A stretch of DNA of 9,961 bases from an uncultured Acetatifactor sp. (GTDB lineage: Bacteria; Bacillota; Clostridia; Lachnospirales; Lachnospiraceae): positions 1 through 9,961 of the forward strand of contig CAJUFI010000082.1 in the NCBI GenBank assembly GCA_910585665.1. The letters are read 5' to 3'. The number at the start of each line of letters is the position of its first letter. Positions within the stretch are counted from its first letter, which is position 1. Below the pieces are notes generated by a model, which made no database searches, was not told the DNA's origin, and saw nothing but the letters and a program-made list of their open reading frames with translations. Of this stretch, positions 1-5,512 are shown piece after piece. The translations under genes and the position numbers were made by a program.

Positions 1-535
1 GCTTTGACCAGAAATGGTAGCAGAATGCCCCGGTCTGCTGCTTCAGCTCCCGGAAGTCCCCAAAAGCAAGGGCTGCCTTATAAGCGTCCTCCACCATCTG
101 GACCACATGGGAAGCCGCCGAGACAGATGCACCTTCCCACTCCCTGGCAGCCTGGAGCCCGTCGTGGAGCCGGATGCTTAAAGGGATGCATGCCCAGTTA
201 CGGATGCTCCCTGCCAGGATGCCGAGCCCGCCGAACATATGTCCATGGATGAACCTGGGCTTAGCGGAGTTCCCAGATTCCTGGAAGAGCTTCTTTACCC
301 CGGGCATACGGCGTCCTTCTTTGGACTGTTTTACGCCGTCGCCTACAAGGACATGGAGGTTCCCCTCTTTATAAAGAGGCGCATACCGGCTGACGGCAGA
401 GTGCCAGCGTTCCCGGATACCCTCCAGCGACCAGGAGGATGCCCGGAAGAAATGCAGCATTGGCTCATAACAGCCCGGGGCAAGTGCAAGGTCACGTATT
501 ATGGAAGTGACACCAAGCTTATCGGAGCGGAGCAT
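1..535 (-). CDS. DDE-type transposase, N-terminal part (runs off the left edge)
   Basis: The minus strand is open for 178 codons from an ATG at 535 to the window edge, so the C-terminus lies outside. The protein begins MLRSDKLGVTSIIRDLALAP and carries VGDGVKQSKEGRRMPGV at about residues 64-80, followed by KPRFIHGHMFGGLG and later LHDGLQ. A GDG-x-K-x-x-KE-x-x-x-MPGVK block followed by KP-x-x-x-x-GH is, from memory, characteristic of a family of IS-encoded DDE transposases; D66 would be the first catalytic Asp. The remaining catalytic residues should lie beyond the edge. An in-frame TAA at 539-541 precedes the ATG, so translation cannot start further upstream without readthrough. The possible ribosome site (AGGCGG about 11 nt before the ATG) is poor. 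Whether the element is active cannot be judged from this fragment; the IS family name is left open. Confidence 0.72.
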   Translation of the reverse strand, partial: MLRSDKLGVTSIIRDLALAPGCYEPMLHFFRASSWSLEGIRERWHSAVSRYAPLYKEGNLHVLVGDGVKQSKEGRRMPGVKKLFQESGNSAKPRFIHGHMFGGLGILAGSIRNWACIPLSIRLHDGLQAAREWEGASVSAASHVVQMVEDAYKAALAFGDFRELKQQTGAFCYHFWSK

Positions 536-538
536 AAT

Positions 539-673
539 TTACATTACCGCCTGTTTCCCTGCCCTCGGTATGTTCTGCACTCCTGCATGGAAGTATATGC
601 CGTTCTCTCTGTCCTCGGCTCTTATCTGCTCTTTTTGGCTCTCAATCTGCGCCTTTTTCTTCGCTTTGTGCAT
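539..673 (-). pseudogene. 44-codon frame in phase with the transposase, separated by TAA
   Basis: On the minus strand an ATG at 673 opens a 44-codon frame (starting MHKAKKKAQIESQKEQ, ending PRAGKQAVM) that stops at TAA 539-541, two codons before the transposase ATG and in the same phase. The Lys/Glu-rich start followed by an apparently ordered segment looks like genuine protein rather than random translation. The simplest reading is that the transposase once began here and a nonsense change (for example CAA to TAA) split it. A separate short leader peptide is also possible. No convincing ribosome site precedes the ATG at 673. Confidence 0.35.
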
Positions 674-1156
674 AAATGCTATGCTGTGGCTCTTTTGTAA
701 TTATTTTGATTAAGAAGTCTTTTATATTTTATAACTCCAGCCGCGGCAGGCTTACGGCGATACGCAAACCACATTCCGCGCCGCCAGCCTCTACGCAATC
801 ACAATCTCGATATCATCCACACATGTCTTCCGTTAGCGGAACGAGACCGACTGCAGGTCCTGCCGTTCAAGAACGGCCGGACATTCATACAACCGCACGT
901 TTTCCGCCTCTGACACGCCCGGCGTGCGGCCCTCCCGGGGCATCTTCGTGATGGAGAGAAAGGGGAAGGGCTTTCTCCGGGACAGCATGGGCAGAAGGAT
1001 AGGCCTTGGTGGCCCTGGAGGCGGCACAGCAAAGGTTCCGGGCCCAGGTGGAGCAGATGGAGATAGCCGCCTCGGCGGCCCGGGGGAATTTGGTTCCGTA
1101 TGAGGAGAGAAAAGGATATCAGGCATGCGTGCGTACCTGCCTCAAGAGAGCGGAAA
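674..1156. other. Gene-poor stretch with probable decayed reading frames
   Basis: No intact gene is visible. AT-rich sequence at 690-735 gives way to GC-rich sequence with conflicting short frames on both strands. On the minus strand one phase (1126 down to 791) reads, near its end, through MPREGRTPGVSEAENVRLYE, meets TAA at 833-835, and continues to VDDIEIVIA and a TAG at 791-793; this could be a damaged C-terminus. On the plus strand the 1003-1173 frame is more protein-like and is listed separately. A weak promoter-like pair, TTGATT (706-711) and TTATAA (729-734) with 17-nt spacing, points rightwards. I recognise none of these pieces. Together with the truncated genes on either side they suggest a rearrangement scar. 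Confidence 0.4.
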
Positions 1157-1173
1157 ATGAAAATGGACAATAA
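1003..1173 (+). pseudogene. Unrecognised C-terminal protein fragment overlapping the lyase start
   Basis: Between a TAG at 1000-1002 and a TAA at 1171-1173, this phase encodes 56 residues with a coherent, helix-prone composition (segments such as ALEAAQQRFRAQVEQMEIAA and then NLVPYEERKGYQACVRTC). The frame has no good start (only TTG at 1006 or GTG at 1009, with a weak purine-rich AAGGATAGG before them). Its stop overlaps the ATG of the following lyase-like gene in another phase, an arrangement common between coupled genes. It may be the last part of a gene whose beginning was lost. I do not recognise the family. Confidence 0.3.
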
Positions 1174-1429
1174 CATATTGTTTCAGGGTATATACAGCGC
1201 CGCCTTTTCCATATATAATGAGAGCATGGATGTAAAAAAGGACAGCGTGGAAAAACTGGTCCGGTACAATCTGAAGAACGGTGTAGACGGCTTCTACGTG
1301 GGCGGCAACACAGGGGAATGCACGGTTGTGAGAAGGGAATGTCAGAGAGCTTATGAGATATTACATAATTTTAGTCTTTGCCACCGCAGTGATGTCATTG
1401 CAGAGCATCTTTTCGAAACAGTACAATAG
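1157..1429 (+). pseudogene. Truncated N-acetylneuraminate lyase / DHDPS-family aldolase
   Basis: Residues 1-57 (start MKMDNNILFQGIYSAAFSIY) match the first beta-alpha units of the class I aldolase family that includes N-acetylneuraminate lyase and dihydrodipicolinate synthase: a G-I-Y-S strand, then a helix VEKLVRYNLKNGVDGFYVGG and the signature G-x-T-G-E (here GGNTGECT, residues 49-56), which binds the substrate carboxylate in this family. Family members have about 290-310 residues. Here similarity appears to end after about residue 57, near 1325-1330, and an unrelated tail of about 33 residues runs to TAG at 1427-1429, overlapping the transporter by 77 nt in another phase. The catalytic Tyr and the Schiff-base Lys, which lie much later in the family, are absent, so it cannot be an active aldolase. 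A second ATG at 1163 is an alternative start. The gene was probably cut by a deletion that brought the transporter next to it. Confidence 0.72.
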
Positions 1430-2204
1430 AAAGTGCGGCAGCTCCGATCCCACGCTGTATACGGTGGTATTGACCTTCTGGGCGCTGCTGTTCTTCTGCG
1501 TGCTGTCCGGGGGGCATGTGCAGGTTCCGCCGCAGCTTCTTCCCTATGCCGCGGGTTTTGGAATCGCCTATGCCGCCGCTCTGGGCGGACTGAACTTCGC
1601 CATCTCGGCAGGTCCTTTGTCCTACTCCTGCCTGGTGAATTCCTATTCGCTGATCATACCTACCCTGTACGGCATCGTAATATTGAAAGATGAAATACGG
1701 ATTACCGCATATATCGGCATCGCGCTGCTGTGCGCCTCCATCTTCCTGATCAATAAAAAGAAGGAGGAGGGGAAGCTGAGCGCAAGGTGGATCCTGTATA
1801 TCCTGACCGCTTTTGTGGGGAACGGCATGGCTGCCGTGATTCAGAAGATGCAGCAGCTGAAGTTCGATGGGGCGTATAAGAATGAGTTCATGATGACGGC
1901 CCTTGCGGCGGCGTTCCTGATTCTGGCGCTGATCGCGCTGCTGCAGAAGAAGGACGTCAGGGCGGGGCTGAAGGGGTGCTGGAAATATGCGGCCCCGGCG
2001 GGGGTGGCCAACGGAATCGGGAATCTGTCCACCATGATTCTGGGGGCGCGGATTCCCAGCGCGATTCTCTTTCCCACCTTTTCGGCGGGCACCATGACCA
2101 TCATGCTGCTGGCCTCTCTCTTCCTCTACCAGGAGAAATTGACGAAAGTCCAGATTGTCGGCTATGCCATCGGCATCCTGGCTATCTGCGCGCTGAATCT
2201 TTGA
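1353..2204 (+). CDS. DMT/EamA-family membrane transporter
   Basis: This 283-residue protein has about ten hydrophobic segments in two similar halves, the usual size and layout of drug/metabolite (EamA) transporters. The first segment is at residues 4-20 (YIILVFATAVMSLQSIF). A short basic stretch, INKKKEEGKLSAR (about residues 132-144), separates the halves. Each half ends with the acidic-then-hydrophobic arrangement seen in this family (LKDEIRITAYIGIALL and YQEKLTKVQIVGYAIGIL). The substrate cannot be told from sequence; amino acids, sugars or other metabolites are all known for the family. The start ATG lies inside the broken lyase frame with purine-rich GAAGGGA and AGAGAG just upstream. Because of the deletion its original promoter may be lost, and it may now depend on transcription from the lyase side. 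The first membrane segment is complete, so the gene itself appears intact. A hairpin follows 6 nt after the stop. Confidence 0.85.
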   Translation: MRYYIILVFATAVMSLQSIFSKQYNRKCGSSDPTLYTVVLTFWALLFFCVLSGGHVQVPPQLLPYAAGFGIAYAAALGGLNFAISAGPLSYSCLVNSYSLIIPTLYGIVILKDEIRITAYIGIALLCASIFLINKKKEEGKLSARWILYILTAFVGNGMAAVIQKMQQLKFDGAYKNEFMMTALAAAFLILALIALLQKKDVRAGLKGCWKYAAPAGVANGIGNLSTMILGARIPSAILFPTFSAGTMTIMLLASLFLYQEKLTKVQIVGYAIGILAICALNL

Positions 2205-2210
2205 ACTTGG

Positions 2211-2241
2211 ACGCCCCCTGCCGGAACCGGCCAGGGGGCGT
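2211..2241 (+). terminator. GC-rich hairpin after the transporter gene
   Basis: ACGCCCCCTG-CCGG pairs with CCGG-CCAGGGGGCGT around an AA turn, leaving one bulged base, to give a stem of about 14 bp. It starts 6 nt after the transporter stop. The downstream run is only CATCTTTCCTTT, so it is a weak intrinsic terminator by the U-tract rule. It also sits between convergent genes (the receiver-GGDEF gene ends at 2259) and may serve both strands. Confidence 0.65.
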
Positions 2242-2258
2242 CATCTTTCCTTTGGGAC

Positions 2259-3176
2259 TCATTTTTCTCTCCATTGCTGCCTGCCGCTGTCCGACCATAC
2301 CACCATGTTGCGACCGCCCCGCTTGGCGTTGTAGAGCATACTGTCCGCAATTTTCAGGTATCTGTCATAGGAATCGGAGTCCTTGGGGATCAGCGTGACG
2401 CCGCCGATGCTCACCGTGACCCATTGGGAGACGGAAGGGTCGTGGGGGATGCGCAAATCCTCCACAGCCTGGCGGACGGTCTGCATGAATTCGAAGGCCG
2501 ACCTGGCATCGTTCCCAATCATGATCGCCACGAACTCTTCCCCGCCGTAGCGGCCGAAAAAGTCTGTGGAACGCTGTAGGAAGGAGGAGGCCGTCTTTGC
2601 CACGGAGGCGATGACTTTGTCGCCTGCCGGGTGGCCGAAGGTGTCGTTATATACCTTGAACTTGTCGATGTCGAATATGCAGACAGAGAAGGACAGCCCC
2701 AGCCGGACGGCTTCCCGCCATTTCATGACGCTGTCGTCTTCGTAGCGCCTTCTGTTGGCCACGCCGGTGAGCTGATCCACCATGGCCTGCTGCATGAACT
2801 GCATCTGATAGTGGTGGAGCTTGATGTGGATATTGGCCCGGGCCCTGACGATGACGGGGCTGAAGGGCTTCGTGATATAGTCCACCGCGCCCAGCGTAAG
2901 CCCCTTCTCCTCGTGCTGGACATCGGCCAGCCCGCTGACCAGGATCACGGGCGTGTATTTGGTCAGGATTGCCTCCTGGAGGTTCTTCAGCAAAGTGAAG
3001 CCGTCCACATCCGGCATGATGATGTCCAGGAAAATCAGAGAGAAAGCTTCGGACTTGGCCATGCGGAAGCCCTCCTCTCCCGTGAGGCATATGGCCACTT
3101 CGTAATCGGTGGCCAGGATGGATTTCAGGTATTCGGCCTGAGCCCGGCTGTCTTCGATGATCAGTATTTTGTCCAT
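2259..3176 (-). CDS. Receiver-GGDEF diguanylate cyclase response regulator
   Basis: The protein (305 residues) synthesises cyclic di-GMP from two GTP under phosphorylation control, in the cytoplasm. Residues 1-120 form a receiver domain: acidic pocket E8/D9, phospho-acceptor D51 in FLDIIMPDVDG, S81 in the Thr/Ser position and K103 in ITKPF. A short helix joins it to a GGDEF domain (about 130-295) starting DQLTGVANRR. That domain has the metal-binding D169 (FDIDKF), the active site GGEEF at 211-215, and an RxxD product-inhibition site (R202-D205) exactly five residues before it. All key residues are present, so an active, feedback-inhibited enzyme is expected. The order resembles WspR (one receiver then GGDEF) more than PleD (two receivers). 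It begins 21 nt after the PAS-array gene with GGGGAAG just before its ATG, so the two are surely one operon. No histidine kinase is encoded in the window. Confidence 0.95.
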   Translation of the reverse strand: MDKILIIEDSRAQAEYLKSILATDYEVAICLTGEEGFRMAKSEAFSLIFLDIIMPDVDGFTLLKNLQEAILTKYTPVILVSGLADVQHEEKGLTLGAVDYITKPFSPVIVRARANIHIKLHHYQMQFMQQAMVDQLTGVANRRRYEDDSVMKWREAVRLGLSFSVCIFDIDKFKVYNDTFGHPAGDKVIASVAKTASSFLQRSTDFFGRYGGEEFVAIMIGNDARSAFEFMQTVRQAVEDLRIPHDPSVSQWVTVSIGGVTLIPKDSDSYDRYLKIADSMLYNAKRGGRNMVVWSDSGRQQWREK

Positions 3177-3197
3177 ATCTTCCCCTAACTTTTTCTT

Positions 3198-5156
3198 TTA
3201 TTGCTGGGAGGTCTGCTTCTGCCGGGTCTCCGTGATGTCCTGGGCCACGAATACGGCGGTCTTCGGCAGGTCGTTCTCCCCGATCTGGGCCAGCACGGCA
3301 GTGGCGCGCACCCACTGATAGTCGCCGGTGACGTCTTCATCGTCCTGGGACATCTTGCGGTAGGTGGCTGTCACATAGGGCTGCCACCAGCGCAGCTTCT
3401 GGAGGAGGTTGTGGACATCCATGGTCTTCAGGTACTCCTCCCGGTCATCCGGATGGATGAAATTATCCGCGTAGATTTGGAGCGCGGCGGTGCAGTTGAC
3501 CTCGCTGCCCAGGACATCCCCCACCTTGCCCAGCTGTGTGACGGCACGGAAAGTATCCCGCTCCAGGTCCATATAATAAGTGGAAAAGAACAGGCTGCTC
3601 AGGCTGCTGATGATATAGGCCCGGTCCTGCAGGGCCTGGAGCCTTGCGTTCTCCTGGCTCTTTTCCCTGGTGATGTCATGCCCCAGGATGTTCACGACGA
3701 TTTTGCCGTTCTGGCGGCTGTATATGATATGCTGCTCCACCCAGCGGACAGGCTCCTCCCGGGTGCGGTACTGGAAGACTTCTTCCATGTAGTCTTCCAT
3801 GGCGGCCGCTTTCTCCCGCAGATGGTCCAGGGACATCAGGCTGCAGTAGTTGGCCGCGTCCTCCGGGTGCACCTGCTGGGTCATGGCCTGCTGCACATGG
3901 TAGCTGTAGTCGCCGACCAGGGCGCTTTGGGGATTGGCGGCGCCGGTCAGATGAATGCGCTCGCACTGGCCGTTGTCCAGATGGACCGTGTTCATGATCT
4001 GGTACCGGGACTTCAGGATGGCGGCAATCTGCATGTCGTTCTGGCTGTGGGTCAGCTCCCGGCGAATCTGTTCATCCATGTCTTCCAGCGCCAGCACCAC
4101 AAGGCCCTTCTCGTGCTTCTGGTTGAAATGGGCGATGACGGAGATATAGCGGTAGGTTCCCTCGTTTTCCCACTGGCAGAGCAGCTCTGTCTCCGACTCG
4201 CCGGATTCCCTGGTCTGCCTTAATTTTTCCAGGGAGAATTTTTCCTCGAAGGAATCCTGGTAGGCGGGATGGATGCGTTCCCTGAGCTGGGAGCGCAGCA
4301 GATGGTCCCAGGCCGGCTGCCCCTCGGGCATGCGGCCCTCCGCGCGGATCGGACAGGCTTTGCCGGAGTCCAGGTCAATGGTATAGATACGGAAGCTCTG
4401 CCTGCCCAGCGCCAGGAGCGCATCCCGGCTGCGGGCATCGTTCTCCTCCAGATCCAGCCCCTCCCGCATGGTATCGTGTACGTCTTTGACGCAGAATATG
4501 GCTGTCTGGTTGTTCTCGCTGTAATCGAAAGCGGGTATGACCTCAATCAGGTTCCAGCGGAATTCTTCATCCTGCAGGCGGCGGTAGATGCAGGTCAACA
4601 TGGACTTGCCTGAGCGCAGGGCGCTTTTCAGATGGTCGATGTCGGTGAAAGCGGTGAATCTGTCAGCATCCTCCGGGTGGATCATGCCGTTCTTGACAAG
4701 GTTCGCGAATTCCGCGGAGAGGTCTTCGGTGCCGGAGTCGGACAGCCAGGTGCCGCCGTCCGATTTCAGGACGTCGTAGCGGTTCGCGTTCAGGTTCAGC
4801 CGTAGGATTTTGCGGTATGTATAGCCGGCGGCTTCTATGCGGGGGGTCACTGTGACCACGAAGGCCGGGACAGTGTCTTTCCAGAGCATCCTGGTGGCCA
4901 CCATGTCCACCACGCCGCCGAAGGTGGGGTTGAAGCTTAAGGAACGGCTCTTTTGCCTGTCCCTGATGGTCAGCAGCGGGCAATTGATGCACGAGCCGCT
5001 CCACACCTCATGGCAGGGCATCCCCAGCCGCGCCCCCGGAGAAACGGCCCTCACCCGCTCGTTGAAATACAGCAGGCCATGATTGTCTTCCCGGATGACA
5101 TAGATTCCGGTTTCCGGCATGCTGTTCAGTATAATATCATAATCTTTGATCTCCAA
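3198..5156 (-). CDS. Multi-PAS sensor protein without visible output domain (TTG start)
   Basis: With the chosen start the protein has 652 residues built of about five PAS-like modules. Module 1 (about 1-105) has a Cys cluster C-x7-C-x2-C (C48, C56, C59; PCHEVWSGSCINCP) that could bind a metal or sense redox. Modules 2-5 (about 115-228, 255-362, 385-496, 520-642) repeat one plan: an opening like YxxDLDSG, an IHPED-type motif before a helix (HPED, HPAY, HPED, HPDD), a strand with aromatic-Arg-Trp/Tyr, and a closing V/I-x-D-I/M (DVHD, EDMDE, HDITRE, QDITET). It ends just after the last module; I see no HisKA, HATPase, GGDEF, EAL or methyl-accepting domain and no membrane segments. The operon places a receiver-GGDEF protein 21 nt downstream, so it may feed signals to it by direct contact or through an unlinked kinase. 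TTG at 5154-5156 was chosen because GGGAGG (5165-5170) lies 8 nt before it. An ATG frame from 5324 would have to be translated through the terminator and lacks protein character. Confidence 0.82.
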   Translation of the reverse strand: MEIKDYDIILNSMPETGIYVIREDNHGLLYFNERVRAVSPGARLGMPCHEVWSGSCINCPLLTIRDRQKSRSLSFNPTFGGVVDMVATRMLWKDTVPAFVVTVTPRIEAAGYTYRKILRLNLNANRYDVLKSDGGTWLSDSGTEDLSAEFANLVKNGMIHPEDADRFTAFTDIDHLKSALRSGKSMLTCIYRRLQDEEFRWNLIEVIPAFDYSENNQTAIFCVKDVHDTMREGLDLEENDARSRDALLALGRQSFRIYTIDLDSGKACPIRAEGRMPEGQPAWDHLLRSQLRERIHPAYQDSFEEKFSLEKLRQTRESGESETELLCQWENEGTYRYISVIAHFNQKHEKGLVVLALEDMDEQIRRELTHSQNDMQIAAILKSRYQIMNTVHLDNGQCERIHLTGAANPQSALVGDYSYHVQQAMTQQVHPEDAANYCSLMSLDHLREKAAAMEDYMEEVFQYRTREEPVRWVEQHIIYSRQNGKIVVNILGHDITREKSQENARLQALQDRAYIISSLSSLFFSTYYMDLERDTFRAVTQLGKVGDVLGSEVNCTAALQIYADNFIHPDDREEYLKTMDVHNLLQKLRWWQPYVTATYRKMSQDDEDVTGDYQWVRATAVLAQIGENDLPKTAVFVAQDITETRQKQTSQQ

Positions 5157-5164
5157 AATCGGTT

Positions 5165-5170
5165 CCTCCC
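5165..5170 (-). promoter_or_regulatory. Ribosome binding site deciding the TTG start
   Basis: GGGAGG on the minus strand, followed by 8 nt and then TTG GAG ATC. No ATG in the same phase has a comparable site: the next one (residue 13 of the TTG-started protein) has none. This fixes the PAS-array start at 5156. Confidence 0.75.
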
Positions 5171-5183
5171 AACTCCATGCGGC

Positions 5184-5205
5184 AGACAGGCCCTCTCCGC
5201 TGTCT
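5184..5205 (-). other. Hairpin in the leader, downstream of the terminator
   Basis: On the minus strand AGACAG (5205-5200) pairs with CTGTCT (5189-5184) around a 10-nt loop that contains GGAGAGGG, a purine-rich stretch. The stem can be extended by two GC pairs past a bulged A. It lies about 14 nt before the ribosome site and might modulate access to it. A role is not shown by sequence alone. Confidence 0.35.
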
Positions 5206-5234
5206 TGCGGGCCGTGAGATTGGCATTGCGGCAT

Positions 5235-5267
5235 ATAAAAAATAAAAGCCTCATACGCAAGGCTTTT
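5235..5267 (-). terminator. Intrinsic terminator inside the leader of the PAS/GGDEF operon
   Basis: Reading the minus strand, AAAAGCCT (5267-5260) pairs with AGGCTTTT (5251-5244) across an 8-nt loop, an 8-bp stem followed directly by ATTTTTTAT. This is a good rho-independent terminator located about 115 nt after the predicted transcription start and about 80 nt before the TTG codon, that is, inside the leader of the operon. A terminator in this position normally means conditional transcription (attenuation). Confidence 0.72.
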
Positions 5268-5381
5268 CTGCAAGGCTTTTCCAGAATGGGCGCGATAGAA
5301 AATGGATGCAAGGCTCCGAGCCACGCGCCCCGTCTAGCTGAGTCGTGCGTTTCAGACATAAAAGCCGCCTCTCAACTACTC
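5236..5381 (-). ncRNA. Candidate attenuator / orphan riboswitch leader
   Basis: The leader transcript predicted to begin near 5381 has several mutually exclusive pairings. An early GGCTTTT (5366-5360) can pair with AAAAGCC in either of two direct repeats AAAAGCCTTGC (5280-5270 and 5267-5257). The terminator arm AGGCTTTT (5251-5244) competes for the same repeats. Pairing of the early arm with the second repeat is helped by CTG/CAG and would break up the terminator. Between the arms lies a 7-bp stem GGGCGCG (5332-5326 area) / CGCGCCC (5296-5290 area) enclosing a small GGCT-CGG-AGCC hairpin and an unpaired stretch. I compared it from memory with c-di-GMP-I and -II, T-box, ZTP, fluoride, guanidine and preQ1 consensus sequences and saw no match. 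The ligand, if any, is unknown; a protein-controlled or stalled-translation attenuator is an alternative. Confidence 0.5.
5257..5280 (-). repeat. Tandem 11-nt direct repeat AAAAGCCTTGC in the leader
   Basis: Two exact copies of AAAAGCCTTGC (minus strand: 5280-5270 and 5267-5257) lie 2 nt apart. The second copy is the left arm of the leader terminator. The first can substitute for it or pair with the early GGCTTTT arm, which gives the leader a choice of structures. Confidence 0.85.
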
Positions 5382-5387
5382 TCTTAC

Positions 5388-5416
5388 ATGATAATGAATA
5401 ATTGCCGGATTGTCAA
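5388..5416 (-). promoter_or_regulatory. Promoter of the PAS array / GGDEF operon
   Basis: On the minus strand a perfect TTGACA (5416-5411) is followed by a 17-nt spacer and TATCAT (5393-5388), a near-consensus vegetative (sigma-A) promoter. Transcription would start near 5381, leaving a leader of about 225 nt before the TTG start. Confidence 0.75.
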
Positions 5417-5455
5417 GCAAAAATCAGAGATTCGGTGCCTGTGTGAAAATAACTG

Positions 5456-5484
5456 TTTACATAGAACAAATGTTCTGCTATAAT
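5456..5484 (+). promoter_or_regulatory. Promoter of the DNA polymerase IV gene
   Basis: TTTACA (5456-5461), a 17-nt spacer and a perfect TATAAT (5479-5484) form a strong vegetative promoter, with start expected near 5490. An in-frame ATG at 5483 overlaps the -10 box and so would lie upstream of the transcript, which excludes it as the start codon. Confidence 0.85.
5463..5476 (+). promoter_or_regulatory. LexA (SOS) operator
   Basis: AGAACAAATGTTCT is a 14-nt inverted repeat of the form GAAC-N4-GTTC, the core of the Gram-positive LexA box. It fills most of the spacer between the -35 and -10 of the polymerase gene, where bound LexA would block RNA polymerase. The divergent operon promoter is about 47 bases away and is unlikely to be blocked directly. 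Confidence 0.85.
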
Positions 5485-5512
5485 GAAGACATGCCGCAGG
5501 AGGGGCATCTGC

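Larger units (their letters stand above)
1..715 (-). mobile_element. Partial insertion sequence (transposase end)
   Basis: The transposase frames at 1-673 imply an insertion sequence whose 5' side relative to its gene lies near 700-760 and whose other end is outside the window. I could not find terminal inverted repeats or a target-site duplication because only one end is visible. The right boundary given here is approximate, placed where the protein-like frames give way to AT-rich sequence (about 690-735). The element sits next to other damaged sequence (715-1350), consistent with insertion-associated rearrangement. Confidence 0.4.

Noticed and set aside
951..1101. Plus-strand ATG frame of 50 codons
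   Set aside because: The translation is Gly/Pro-rich low complexity, consistent with an out-of-phase reading of the neighbouring 1003-1173 frame.
3201..4223. Long open frame (340 codons) on the plus strand
   Set aside because: It is antisense to the PAS-array gene, has no domain character, and arises from GC-rich codon bias on the opposite strand.
5157..5324. N-terminal extension of the PAS-array protein from the ATG at 5324
   Set aside because: The stretch contains the leader terminator and direct repeats, lacks a ribosome site at the ATG, and a strong site precedes TTG 5156.
5236..5381. c-di-GMP-I (GEMM), c-di-GMP-II or T-box RNA
   Set aside because: The conserved core segments remembered for these classes (for example the GEMM ACGCA-GGGCAAACC and the T-box TGG-ACC) are not present in order, so no known class is claimed.
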